From Microbispora bryophytorum (GTDB lineage: Bacteria; Actinomycetota; Actinomycetes; Streptosporangiales; Streptosporangiaceae): a stretch of DNA of 64,000 nt. Location of the stretch: assembly GCF_006874465.1 (NCBI RefSeq), contig NZ_VIRL01000008.1, positions 124,001-188,000 on the forward strand, given 5' to 3'. The notes under the pieces were generated by a model that searched no databases, was not told the DNA's origin, and saw nothing but the letters and a program-made list of their open reading frames with translations. Within the stretch, counting starts at the first letter, position 1. Every line of letters begins with the position of its first letter. The translations under genes and the position numbers were made by a program. This document shows positions 8,517-16,433 of the stretch, in pieces.

Positions 8517-9530
8517 ATGACCGAGGTAGGCAGGGGTACGACGCGAGGCATGTTCTCCCGGCGCGCCTTCACCACGGCCGCGACGGCCGCCGCGTTCGTG
8601 CCGCTGGTCGGGACGAGCCAGGCCGACGCGGCGCCATCCGACAAGGTCACCGGCAAGCCCGACAAAGGCGACGTCCGCCGCATCACCCTGTACGCGGAGA
8701 AGTTGCCGAACAACCTGCTGGGCTACGGTCTGGAGCCCGGCAAGGCCACGATCCCCGGCCCGCTCATCGAGATGGTCGAAGGCGAGACCCTCGAGATCGA
8801 ACTGGTGAACAACACCGATGTCACCGCCAGCCTGCACGTGCACGGGGTGGACTACGAGTTCACCAGCGACGGCACGAGAATGAGCGACAGCGTGGTGGAG
8901 CCGGGAGGCCGGCGCACCTACGTCTGGCGCACCCACGCGCCGGGCCGCCGCCCGGGCGGCACCATCGAGCCCGGCAGCGCCGGCTACTGGCACTACCACG
9001 ACCACGTCGTGGGGACCGACCACGGCACCGGCGGCATCAAGAGAGGCCTATACGGCGCGCTGGTGGTGCGCCGCAAGGGCGACATCCTGCCGGACAAGCA
9101 GTTCGTCGTCTTCTTCAACGACATGACCGTCAACAACGCCAAGGCCGGCGAGGCTCCCCACTTCATGGCGAAGATCGGCGAGCGTGTGGAGTTCATCGTG
9201 GTCACCCATGGGGACTTCTTCCACACGTGGCACCTCCACGGGCACCGCTGGGCGGACAACCGCACCGGTCTGCTGGACAACCCGCAGGACCAGACCCGGA
9301 TCATCGACACCAAGATCACCGGACCGGCCGAGTCGTTCGGCTTCCAGGTGATCGCCGGGGAGCGGGTCGGGCCCGGCGCCTGGATGTACCACTGCCATGT
9401 CCAAAGCCATTCGGACATGGGGATGGCGGGAGTGTTCATGGTGGCCGACGAGAACGGGAACGTTCCCGGCCACGACATGGGCGGCATGAGCTCGGGCACC
9501 GGCTCGGACATGAGCACCATGCCTCACTGA
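8517..9530 (+). CDS. Tat-exported two-domain multicopper oxidase
   Basis: A 337-residue protein starting at ATG 8517, where a short leader with a twin-arginine motif begins ([14 protein letters not shown], then AAAFVPLVG and ADAAP). Export in folded, copper-loaded form is therefore likely. Four copper-ligand motifs are visible: LHVHGVDY (about residue 107), YWHYHDH (about 156), FHTWHLHGH (about 236) and [14 protein letters not shown] (about 290). The last is the HCHxxxHxxxGM signature, with Cys as type-1 ligand. The length and motif spacing fit small laccases or copper nitrite reductase-like two-domain oxidases. The tail is rich in Met, His, Asp and Gly ([19 protein letters not shown]), possibly copper-binding. 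Upstream in-frame codons are rejected because they would bury the Tat signal. Confidence 0.85.
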   Translation: MTEVGRGTTRGMFSRRAFTTAATAAAFVPLVGTSQADAAPSDKVTGKPDKGDVRRITLYAEKLPNNLLGYGLEPGKATIPGPLIEMVEGETLEIELVNNTDVTASLHVHGVDYEFTSDGTRMSDSVVEPGGRRTYVWRTHAPGRRPGGTIEPGSAGYWHYHDHVVGTDHGTGGIKRGLYGALVVRRKGDILPDKQFVVFFNDMTVNNAKAGEAPHFMAKIGERVEFIVVTHGDFFHTWHLHGHRWADNRTGLLDNPQDQTRIIDTKITGPAESFGFQVIAGERVGPGAWMYHCHVQSHSDMGMAGVFMVADENGNVPGHDMGGMSSGTGSDMSTMPH

Positions 9531-9625
9531 GCCCGCCCCGCTCCCCCTCGGGCGCAGTCCTGGTGAGGCACTGGGCGAGCCGCCCGCCCGGCGTGTGGAC
9601 GGCCGAAGGTCAGTAGGGTGCGCCC

Positions 9626-10366
9626 ATGACCAGCGACATACGCGGGCGCGGGCAGGCGGGCGTCACCGCCGAGTCTGGATCGCAGGCGGCTCTGGACTAC
9701 TACCTGATCACGCCGGCGGCAGGCACGGACGGAGCCCCGGCCGAGGGAATCGTCGTCGAGGAGTTCACGCTCACCGAGGACTTCAGGACCGTCGGCCTGG
9801 ACACCGCAGGATGGACCGCGGCCGACGGCGTCTGGTGGAGTTCGGCGGCCTTCGGACGCGCGATGCGCGAGGATCCCGGCCTGCGCACCCGGGTCCGCGC
9901 GGTGAGCCGCCCCGAGGCCGAGTCCGCGTACCACGATCTCGGCGGGGGCGAGCTGCCCGGTGAGACGCGGCTGCGGGCCCTTTTCCACGACCACCAGCCG
10001 CTGCCGGACTCGCCTCCTCTGCGCCTCAGCCCGCCGCGGGTTGACGACGGGTTCCACGACACGCGGGTCTACCGTGTCCTGTTCGCCGGTGAGCCGCACC
10101 TGTCCCGCCTCGCGGACGTGGTGACGCTCGCCGTGGAAGCCGGCGACCCGCGGACCCGGGTCGTCGGCACAGGTGAGCTGCGCACGGCTTCGGACGTCTT
10201 CACCTGGGACGTACGCCGGATCGGGCCCGGAGCCGCCTGCTCCGTCGATCTCACGGCCCATCTGGGGACCACGTCCGACGAGCCCCTCAGGCCGCTGCTG
10301 CGGCGGTTGACGACGGTCATGCGCTACGCGGGAGCGGTCCCCGTGACCGTCGAGCGTTTCTCCTGA
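9626..10366 (+). CDS. Conserved-looking hypothetical cytosolic protein
   Basis: A 246-residue protein without signal peptide or membrane helix. I do not recognise a family. It is acidic, with repeated short beta-like stretches (GIVVEEFTL, YRVLFAGEPHLSRLADVVTLAV, PVTVERFS) and two halves of similar layout. Third-position GC is high, as in neighbouring real genes, and the stop is followed by GC-rich non-coding sequence. It follows the multicopper oxidase after 95 bp on the same strand and faces the SDR gene. No function is proposed. Confidence 0.6.
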   Translation: MTSDIRGRGQAGVTAESGSQAALDYYLITPAAGTDGAPAEGIVVEEFTLTEDFRTVGLDTAGWTAADGVWWSSAAFGRAMREDPGLRTRVRAVSRPEAESAYHDLGGGELPGETRLRALFHDHQPLPDSPPLRLSPPRVDDGFHDTRVYRVLFAGEPHLSRLADVVTLAVEAGDPRTRVVGTGELRTASDVFTWDVRRIGPGAACSVDLTAHLGTTSDEPLRPLLRRLTTVMRYAGAVPVTVERFS

Positions 10367-10488
10367 CCGGCTCCGGCCCTTCGCGAGCAGGCGGTCCGGC
10401 TCCGAGGCCGGCTGACCGGGTTCGGGCCCCGGGGCGGCGGGCTTCCTGGGATGAGCGGGCCGGGATCCGGGGATGGGCCGGTCGGTCT

Positions 10489-11355
10489 TCAGCGGCGCGC
10501 GGCCTCGGCGCCGGCATCGGCATCGGCATCGGCATCAGTCGAGAAGGCGAGGTCCCGTCGCGCCTCCAGCTCCGCGAGCCGATCGGCGAGTGCCGTGTGG
10601 ATGAAGGTGTAGGAGTCGCTGCCCAGGGCGACCCGTACGGGCGCGGGGTCCAGGTCCGCACAGCCGACAATCGCCGCGGCCGTCTTCGCGAGGTCGCCGA
10701 CAGACGGCAGCGCGGGATTGCGGATGCCCCGGGTCAGCGCGGCCGGGCTGGCGTCGTAGGCGCTCATCGGCGTGGCGAGCCGTGAGCTCCCGTCGCGGAA
10801 TCGCGTACGGACACTGCCCGGCTCGACGATGGTCACGCCGATGCCGAACGGCGCGACGTCCTTGGCCGTCGACTCCATGAACCCCTCGATGCCCCACTTG
10901 CTCGCGTGATACGCGGACGCGCCCGCGTTCGTGGCCTGACCGCCGTACGTGGAGAGCTGGATGATGCGGCCGCCGCCCTGTCGGCGCAGGTGAGGCAGCG
11001 CGGCGCGCACCAGCCGGATCGAGCCGAGCAGGTTCGTGTCGATCTGGTGGACGATCTGCTTGTCCGTGAGCTCCTCGGCCGCGCCGAACAGGCCATACCC
11101 GGCGTTGCCGACCACCACGTCGATCCTGCCCAAGTCGGCGAATGCCCGGTCCACGACCTCCCGGATCGTGGGGCCATCGGTCAGATCGAGGCGGGCGAGC
11201 CACAGCCGGTCGCCGTACTCCGCCTTCAGGTCGCCCATCGACTCCATCCGCCGGGCCGTCCCCGCGACCCGGTCACCGCGGCGGAGGAGCTGTTCGGTCA
11301 TCTCCCGGCCGAAGCCACTGCTCACTCCGGTGATCAGCCATGTACGTGCGTCCAT
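10489..11355 (-). CDS. SDR-family NAD(P)-dependent oxidoreductase
   Basis: A 288-residue classical short-chain dehydrogenase. The cofactor motif TGVSSGFG lies at residues 9-16, NAG in the VVGNAGYGLFG stretch, the catalytic Ser in QLSTYGG, and the YHASK catalytic pair near residue 155. Arg residues after the first strand (GTARR) favour NADP(H). The C-terminus carries an unusual DADADADADA run from a GCATCG hexanucleotide repeat. It is transcribed divergently from a TetR gene across an 82-bp region with two matching operators, so it is very probably that regulator's target. The substrate is unknown. Confidence 0.85.
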   Translation of the reverse strand: MDARTWLITGVSSGFGREMTEQLLRRGDRVAGTARRMESMGDLKAEYGDRLWLARLDLTDGPTIREVVDRAFADLGRIDVVVGNAGYGLFGAAEELTDKQIVHQIDTNLLGSIRLVRAALPHLRRQGGGRIIQLSTYGGQATNAGASAYHASKWGIEGFMESTAKDVAPFGIGVTIVEPGSVRTRFRDGSSRLATPMSAYDASPAALTRGIRNPALPSVGDLAKTAAAIVGCADLDPAPVRVALGSDSYTFIHTALADRLAELEARRDLAFSTDADADADAGAEAARR

Positions 11356-11377
11356 CCTCGTTCCTTCCAGAAGCTGC

Positions 11378-11418
11378 CTAACTCGTTAGTTAGCATATGT
11401 CGCCATCTAACCGGTTAG
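11378..11418. promoter_or_regulatory. Two TetR-type operators in the SDR-TetR divergent promoter
   Basis: CTAAC-TC-GTTAG (11378-11389) and the perfect palindrome CTAAC-CG-GTTAG (11407-11418) share the consensus CTAAC-NN-GTTAG. Their centres are 29 bp apart. The second lies just upstream of TAGGAT (11426-11431), a likely -10 for the regulator, so binding would block both promoters. Confidence 0.7.
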
Positions 11419-11437
11419 TCAACGCTAGGATGGCGCC

Positions 11438-12025
11438 GTGGCAACAGGTAACGCCGAGGCGACGAAGGCGCGCATCCTCGAAGCGGCGCGGGATGAGTTC
11501 TCCGCTCACGGCATCGCCGGGGCGCGCGTCGACCGCATCGCCAAGGCGGCCGGCTGCAACAAGAACCTGCTCTACATCTACTTCCAGAGCAAGGAGACCC
11601 TGTTCGCCACCGTCCTGGAGCAGAACCTGCGACGGGTCTACGACGAGTTGCGGTTCACGCCCGACGACCTGCCCGGGTATGCGGCGCGGGTCTTCGACTT
11701 CTCGATGGCCGAGCCCGGCCTGATGCGGCTCATGGCGTGGGCGGGCCTGGAGCAGGAGACCGGCGCGGTCGCCCTGCGCAACGCGGCGCAGAGTGCGAAG
11801 GTCTCGGCCATGGAGGCGGCGGCGCGGGAGGCGGACGGGCCGGGGGCGCGCTTCGCGCCCGAATTCCTGCTGACGGCCATCCTGGCCCTCGCCACCGCCT
11901 GGTCGGCGGCGAGCCCCTTCGGCCCGAGACTCAGCCCCGGGCTGGCCACCGACCCCGCCACACTGCGGATGCAGATCGCCGACGCCGTGGCATCGATCAC
12001 CGGGGCCCCGCGGACCGGCCCCTGA
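11438..12025 (+). CDS. TetR-family transcriptional regulator
   Basis: A 195-residue regulator. The N-terminal helix-turn-helix is clear: ATKARILEAARDEFSAHGIAGARVDRIAKAAG then CNKNLLYIYFQSKETLF (residues about 7-58). The rest is the ligand-binding helical domain. The start is GTG 11438, only a few bases after a TAGGAT -10-like element, so the transcript may be nearly leaderless. It faces away from the SDR gene. The two CTAAC-NN-GTTAG sites between them suggest that it represses itself and the dehydrogenase until an unknown small molecule binds. Confidence 0.85.
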   Translation: MATGNAEATKARILEAARDEFSAHGIAGARVDRIAKAAGCNKNLLYIYFQSKETLFATVLEQNLRRVYDELRFTPDDLPGYAARVFDFSMAEPGLMRLMAWAGLEQETGAVALRNAAQSAKVSAMEAAAREADGPGARFAPEFLLTAILALATAWSAASPFGPRLSPGLATDPATLRMQIADAVASITGAPRTGP

Positions 12026-12049
12026 TCGCACGCGCCGACTGGGGGGGAG

Positions 12050-12400
12050 CATCGCCTGGGCTCGCCTCGCTCGACCTTACGGCCGAACTCGACAGGTTCA
12101 AGGCGCATCAGACCGTGACCATCCCCAACGCCTCCCGCGTCGACTACACCGTCAACGGCCGCAGGACCCCGTGCGTCAGGCGACCGATTTCCTGGCGGCG
12201 GTCCAGGTGTTGCAGCGTCCGGGGGACGGCTTGGTGACCCCCCGATTCACCCAGTGCACGATCGTGGCGCCCTTCCCGTGCCAGCGGTCCTCCACACCCT
12301 GCACGTCGTCTCCGGTGCGGCGTTCGAGATCGAGGAACTCCCGCCAGTCGCTGCTGGGGCGGTGGAGGGACTTCCACACGCTGCCGATGAAAGCCCCGGC
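12050..12400. pseudogene. Decayed coding fragments on both strands
   Basis: A plus-strand stretch (about 12060-12175) reads LTAELDRFKAHQTVTIPNA with G/C at nearly every third position. An overlapping minus-strand frame (12400 down to 12176) reads WREFLDLERRTGDDVQGVED and WHGKGATIVHWVNRGVTKP, also with very high third-position GC. Neither has a convincing start and ribosome-binding site, and I recognise neither. They look like ends of genes truncated by earlier rearrangement between the TetR and TOPRIM genes. Confidence 0.35.
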
Positions 12401-12413
12401 GAAACATGCAGTC

Positions 12414-12989
12414 TCAGAGGTGGGCCAGCAGGCCGTCCAGCGGCTGCGGCACGCGATCGAGCTCCAGTGCCGCGACGAGCGGGCCCGCGTAGCGGATCTT
12501 GCGGCCGCTGCCTGCTCCCATGAACCGGCGTAGCTGGTCGTGGGTGCTGCGTCCGCGCCATGTGGGTTGCTTCTGGAGTGTCCGAAAGGAGCCGAGTTCG
12601 CCCAGGGCATCGACGACGCGCTCGACCGTGGCGGTGCCGAGCGCGCGGATCAGCTCGTCTTCCAGGTCGGCCACGCACACGAAGAATCCGAGCGCCTCCA
12701 GATCACTTCTGGCGAGATCGGATCCGAAGCCGGCGCGCTCGAGCCCCCGCAGAAAGGCGCCTTGTTCGCCGGCGTCGCACAGACCGGCCAGCCGGAGATC
12801 GCGACCGAGAGGGCCGAACTCGCCGATGTGCGCCCCGATGTTCGTGGCACCGCCCATCGCCACAACGGAGATGCCTTCAGCCGCGAGGTTTCGGCCCCGG
12901 CGCTCGGCTAACGCCTCAATGGCCGACCTGTCGCTGATCCCCTCGACAAGGACCACCGTGTGCGGATGGTTCACGCGCCCAGCTTGCAC
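12414..12989 (-). CDS. Stand-alone TOPRIM-domain protein (OLD-nuclease-like)
   Basis: A 191-residue protein with an OLD-type TOPRIM fold. The glutamate motif is VVLVEGISDRSAIEAL (residues about 11-26) and a second acidic motif is LAGLCDAGEQG near residue 90. Overall it resembles the small TOPRIM nucleotidyl transferase/hydrolase proteins annotated in actinobacteria, which lack the ABC ATPase half of OLD endonucleases. The role could be nucleic-acid cleavage in defence or repair (inference). The start is uncertain: GTG 12989 or the in-frame GTG five codons later. Downstream on the same strand lies a decayed fragment, so an adjoining gene may have been lost. Confidence 0.65.
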   Translation of the reverse strand: MQAGRVNHPHTVVLVEGISDRSAIEALAERRGRNLAAEGISVVAMGGATNIGAHIGEFGPLGRDLRLAGLCDAGEQGAFLRGLERAGFGSDLARSDLEALGFFVCVADLEDELIRALGTATVERVVDALGELGSFRTLQKQPTWRGRSTHDQLRRFMGAGSGRKIRYAGPLVAALELDRVPQPLDGLLAHL

Positions 12990-13079
12990 CCAATGCGGCG
13001 ACGTTTGTACCTGTTTTCCCGTGTTGACGGGACTCGCGGTCGGCGGGAGAACGGTCCGGATCCGGGTCTCGCGCTCGCG

Positions 13080-13802
13080 CTATCGCGGGGTCTGCACGCA
13101 GAACTCGTGGCCGTCGGGATCGGCCATGACCACCCAGCCGACCTCGCCCTGACCGATGTCGATACGCGTCGCCCCGAGGGAGATGAGACGATCGACCTCC
13201 GCTTGCTGATCGCCGTCGGCGGGTGGAGCGAGATCGAAATGCAGCCGCTCCTTGCCGATCTTCGGCGCCAGCGGCGGACCGCCCCAGGTGATCTTCGGGC
13301 CACCATGCGGCGAGCGGATTGCGGTCTCCTGGTCCTGATCCCAGACCAGCGGCCAGCCCAGAGCCTTGCTCCAGAAGTACCCGACCTCCTGCGAACCGTC
13401 GCACGCCAGCGCTCCGATGAATCCGCAGTCGGCGAGGAATTCGTTGTCCGGCCCGATCACGCAGAACTCGTTGCCCTCGGGGTCGGCGAGCACGACATGG
13501 TCCTCGTCCGGGCGCTGCCCGATGTCGATATGCCGGGCGCCGAGCCCGAGCGCCTTCGCCACCGTCTTCTGCTGGTCCTCAAGGGACGCGCTCGTCAGGT
13601 CGAAGTGCATCTGGTTCTGGCCGGTCTTCTGCTCCTGACTCGGAAGAAATCTGATCCGGAAGCCGGTGTCATCGCTCGGCAGAAGCGTGATGCCGTGTAG
13701 GGGGTCGTCGGCCATCTCCCAGCCCAGGACACCGGCCCAGAATCGCGCGAGACGGGACGGGTCGTGCGCGTCGAAGCAGAGTGCGACAAGGTGACACGTC
13801 AT
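13080..13802 (-). CDS. Two-domain VOC (glyoxalase-like) protein
   Basis: A 240-residue protein made of two tandem glyoxalase/bleomycin-resistance-type modules of about 115 residues. Each starts with a 'D-P-x-R-L-A-x-FW'-like or 'VGYFWSKALGW' strand-helix and ends with a DPEGNEFCV or DPDGHEFCV strand. Each half also carries an HFDL strand (NQMHFDLTSAS, ERLHFDLAPPA). ATG 13802 is preferred because GGAGCGGA lies directly before it. Family members include resistance proteins, dioxygenases and isomerases. The substrate cannot be told. Confidence 0.75.
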   Translation of the reverse strand: MTCHLVALCFDAHDPSRLARFWAGVLGWEMADDPLHGITLLPSDDTGFRIRFLPSQEQKTGQNQMHFDLTSASLEDQQKTVAKALGLGARHIDIGQRPDEDHVVLADPEGNEFCVIGPDNEFLADCGFIGALACDGSQEVGYFWSKALGWPLVWDQDQETAIRSPHGGPKITWGGPPLAPKIGKERLHFDLAPPADGDQQAEVDRLISLGATRIDIGQGEVGWVVMADPDGHEFCVQTPR

Positions 13803-14031
13803 TCCGCTCCGCACCTCCATTCGCTGATACCGGTCGCGGACACGGCACGTCCTCCGCGGCCATGGGGGGTTCAACGCTAGGTGCTCGGGAACCTGTCTCG
13901 CGAACCAATTTCGGCTGGGTTCGCAGGCAAGAGCGGCAGGGACGCCCACGGCATCGACATGACGAGCCGCTGGGTTTGAAGGACGGCCGGCATCCGAGCG
14001 GGCTCGCACGGGTGCCGGAAGCCCGAGCGAA

Positions 14032-14079
14032 GGCTCAGAGGGGCGGAAGGTGGACGTGCCGACCTATAGGCCGGGGTCT
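14032..14079 (-). repeat. Partial copy of the rnpB 3' end (outer attachment-like repeat)
   Basis: These 48 bp match 15829-15876 at 44 positions, with the first 25 identical. The other copy is the real 3' end of rnpB plus 17 bp of flank. Homology stops sharply on both sides. This is the pattern left when an integrative element inserts at the 3' end of a stable RNA gene, with the unselected copy drifting. Confidence 0.75.
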
Positions 14080-14182
14080 TCCTGGGCAGGTCTCCAGCCT
14101 GGCAGGACTCCCCCGGTTCGCCCCTACCAGGTCTCCTGGGTGCCCCCGGTATCGAGACCCGACTACAGAGCCAGGCGCAGAG

Positions 14183-14219
14183 AAGGCCGGTACTCCGTTC
14201 CGGGAGGAGTACCGGCCTT
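14183..14219 (-). terminator. Perfect terminator hairpin after the 33-codon gene
   Basis: AAGGCCGGTACTCC pairs perfectly with GGAGTACCGGCCTT around a 9-nt loop. It begins 12 bp after the TGA of the small gene on the minus strand and is followed by TTCTCT. It is one of the strongest terminators in the window. Confidence 0.8.
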
Positions 14220-14231
14220 CCTAGTGCGACA

Positions 14232-14333
14232 TCACTTGTTGGTCATGATGACTACCCAACGAGGGGGACCGGCGTAAGCCTTCCCCATCTCGTCTGAGCA
14301 ACCCTGGTCACAGCCGCAGCCCGGAATCACCAT
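14232..14333 (-). CDS. 33-aa cysteine-rich peptide of unknown function
   Basis: A short gene with complete expression signals. On the minus strand AGGAAGG lies 6 nt before the ATG at 14333; the frame runs 33 codons to TGA and is followed by a perfect terminator. Upstream are a -35-like TTGACC and an 18-bp palindrome. The peptide begins MVIPGCGCDQGCSDEMGK, with three cysteines spaced C-x-C-x3-C, and ends in a more hydrophobic segment AYAGPPRWVVIMTNK. It has no classical signal peptide. I do not recognise it. Possible roles are a metal-binding regulator, a toxin or antitoxin, or a precursor of a modified peptide; no maturation enzyme is visible beside it. It lies inside the segment bounded by rnpB repeats. 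Confidence 0.6.
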   Translation of the reverse strand: MVIPGCGCDQGCSDEMGKAYAGPPRWVVIMTNK

Positions 14334-14370
14334 TTCGCACCTTCCTAAAGGTTTCGCATCTTGTCACTCT

Positions 14371-14416
14371 CAGTGTGAGTCCCTCGCACTGCCGGTCAAG
14401 GGAGATTAATCTCCCT
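14371..14416 (-). promoter_or_regulatory. Promoter with an 18-bp palindromic operator for the 33-aa gene
   Basis: On the minus strand TTGACC (14399-14394), 17 bp, then ACACTG (14376-14371) form a plausible promoter, about 40 bp before the start codon. The perfect 18-bp palindrome AGGGAGATTAATCTCCCT (14399-14416) abuts the -35 element. It has the form of a dimeric regulator site, activator or repressor. Confidence 0.55.
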
Positions 14417-14519
14417 CGCATGCCAGAACTTCACATCGAGGCAAGGGGGCTTCAGATCGGGGACGACATCGAACTTTCAAGGACGACCCCGAATAACCTC
14501 TTGGTGGACCGTAGTCGGC

Positions 14520-14723
14520 CTAGAAGTCAGGGGAGAAATTCTCGGAGTCGGCCAATTCACGCACATGGGAGCAACGGTCCTCGCGGAATGCATCCGCGAG
14601 GTTGGGCCAATAGATCTCGGCTTGGACGAGACGCACTGGCGTAACTTCGTTCTTCGCGCCGGACTCAACGAGGACACTCCGAAGATTCGCGTCACCGAGA
14701 AGAATCGAATCATCAGGAACCAC
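14520..14723 (-). CDS. Possible small or truncated gene, 67 codons
   Basis: A minus-strand frame reads VPDDSILLGDANLRSVLVES and continues through VRLVQAEIYWPNLADAFRED to DSENFSPDF and a stop. The amino-acid mix looks protein-like. The frame stays open upstream without a good start or ribosome site, so it may be the end of a truncated gene. Local base composition is lower in GC than the neighbours, as expected for acquired DNA. No family is recognised. Confidence 0.25.
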   Translation of the reverse strand: MVPDDSILLGDANLRSVLVESGAKNEVTPVRLVQAEIYWPNLADAFREDRCSHVRELADSENFSPDF

Positions 14724-14886
14724 AGCATCAAGGTTCGCAGAGCGGATGAATCCGGAGACTCCAAAAGTCTTGGATGGAAGATGAAGAACGCCGGCTGACG
14801 GCCCCCAGAAGCAACTCGTAGACCTGGACGGCGCGGTATCCCCTCTAGGGCCTGTGACCTATCTCACCGAGACCTATTTCGAACCC

Positions 14887-15649
14887 TCAGCGCGGGAGCA
14901 GCTCTTCCGCGCCGGCGCCGACGGCTGCCCAGTCGGTTGCCGGTTCGCGTTGTAAGCGTTGCGCCAGCCATGTCGCTCGATTGACGTGCTCGGCGCGGAG
15001 TGCATCCAGGTCCAACCGGACACCGCTCGGTGGCCCTGTCCGCTCCAATGCTCTGATTCTCCGCTTCATGGCGGTCATGAGCTCAAGGTCGAGTTGCTGG
15101 ACGGCGGCGAGGAACGATTCGGTCGGGATTTCGACCTGACCGGCCGGGTCAGCTGTGAACCGGATGTCGCCATCGTCGTCATGCCGCCAGGTCACTGTCA
15201 CCATGTCGAAATCGTCGCCGACGGTACGCCAAGCCCTGACGCGGGGCGGTTGTCGGATGTAGCCGAGATCCAAGGCATGCTCGGCGTGCCACTCCGCGGC
15301 AATCATGGCTGCATCGCTGTCCATCGGCCGCCAGGAGTCGGGGTCGCTGGCCACGAAATCCAGGAGGTCGGTTGGCACCGGTTGGAGGACAGTGGGTGTC
15401 ATCTCGTTGATGTCTTCCCATAGCCGAGCCACGTAGTAGTCGACATATTGGCGCTGCACGGCAGGATGGTCGGTTCGATGATGCTGAAGCGTTTCCGGTG
15501 AGTAGCGCAGCAACTCGTTGACCGGCCAGTTCTATCCAGTACCAGCCATCGGTTAGTCCAAACCAGTGCAGGTGACGATCCTCACGGCCCCAGGGGGAAA
15601 CCTGGCCCAGTGGTGTCAACGCAAAGCGGAACCTGATCACCGAGCGCAT
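14887..15649 (-). pseudogene. DUF5984-family gene broken by a frameshift
   Basis: The first part (from 15649) reads VIRFRFALTPLGQVSPWG, then LHWFGLTDGWYWIELAG, typical of the start of DUF5984 proteins of streptomycetes and relatives. The frame then fails. The family pattern continues in another frame as NELLRYSPETLQHH...YVDYYVARLWEDI and on to the stop at 14887. Removing a single C near 15521 (GGTCAACGAG to GGTAACGAG) rejoins the two halves into about 253 codons. This is either a recent pseudogene or a sequencing error. The function of the family is unknown. The gene lies between the two rnpB-derived repeats. Confidence 0.7.
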
Positions 15650-15828
15650 GTTAGCTGCTCGGTGGACGTGTCTTCGATCCAGCGGTGCTCGGTATTACTT
15701 TTAATCAGGCAACGGCAACAGGTGTTCGAGCCAGGCCCGGTGTGGTGTCTACCTGCTCCGGAGCGTCCATCGTCGTCCGCGAGTGCCCCCGATGTGCCCC
15801 GAGCAGGAGTTGATCCGGGAGTCGGCCC

Positions 15829-15876
15829 GGCTCAGAGGGGCGGAAGGTGGACGAGCCGGCCTGTAGGCCGGGTTCT
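15829..15876 (-). repeat. rnpB 3' end and flank (inner attachment-like repeat)
   Basis: This copy contains the last 31 bases of rnpB on the minus strand plus 17 bp downstream. It is the intact partner of 14032-14079 (44 of 48 identical). The DNA between the copies is about 1.75 kb. Confidence 0.75.
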
Positions 15877-16246
15877 GTGATCAGCCACAAGGACTGACCG
15901 GCGGCCATCCATCTAGGACCGCCGTTGCCGGCGGCCTCAAGCGGTCTACCCGCGCGGCTCGGGCGGGCAGCCCTCAAACGTCGCGCGCGGGACGTTCCGG
16001 AGAACGTCCCTTCTTGACCTTGCTCCGGGTGGGGTTTACCGAGCCGCCCACGTCACCGTGGGCGCTGGTGGTCTCTTACACCACCGTTTCACCCTTACCC
16101 CCGCGAAGGGGGCGGTCTGTTTTCTGTGGCACTGTCCCGCGGGTCACCCCGGGTCGGCGTTACCGACCACCCTGCCCTGTGGAGCCCGGACCTTCCTCGG
16201 CAGGGCCGTGAGGCCCTGACGCGGCCGCCCGGCCGGCTCGTCCACC
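15846..16246 (-). ncRNA. rnpB: RNase P RNA, bacterial type A
   Basis: About 401 nt on the minus strand. The 5' end GGTGGACGAGCCGGCC and 3' end GGCCGGCTCGTCCACC pair as helix P1. Conserved elements are present in order: GAGGAAGGTCCGGGCTCC (plus 16181-16200), GGGACAGTGCCACAGAAAAC (about 16117-16140) and the 3' ACAGAACCCGGCCTACAGGC (about 15860-15880). This is the catalytic RNA that matures tRNA 5' ends. A TAGGCT -10-like box lies just upstream of the 5' end (about 16260). The ends are placed from the P1 pairing and may be off by a few bases. Confidence 0.95.
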
Positions 16247-16433
16247 GTGAAGGTAAGCCTAGCGGCTTCCGAATCATTCCCCTGCCCGGCCGGAGGTCAT
16301 GTGAAAACTCTCTGAGTTCTCCCGCCGGGCGGGAGCGTGAGACGACGCCGGCGCAGGTCGGGGGCGAACCGCTCACAGGAACCGCACAGATCCTCTCAGA
16401 GGTCGCGCAGACCGGTGGGCGAGCCTGCCTCCC

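Noticed and set aside
14375-14644. Plus-strand frame of 89 codons inside the rnpB-bounded segment
   Set aside because: No ribosome site. It covers the promoter and palindrome of the minus-strand small gene and has poor codon bias.
15650-15830. Possible tRNA suggested by a GTTCGAGCC stretch
   Set aside because: The bases around it do not form a T-arm or an acceptor stem.
15760-15870. Possible integrase C-terminus running into the rnpB repeat on the plus strand
   Set aside because: A short frame (VPPMCPEQELIRESARLRG) ends in the repeat, but no tyrosine-recombinase active-site motif is visible upstream, so it cannot be supported.
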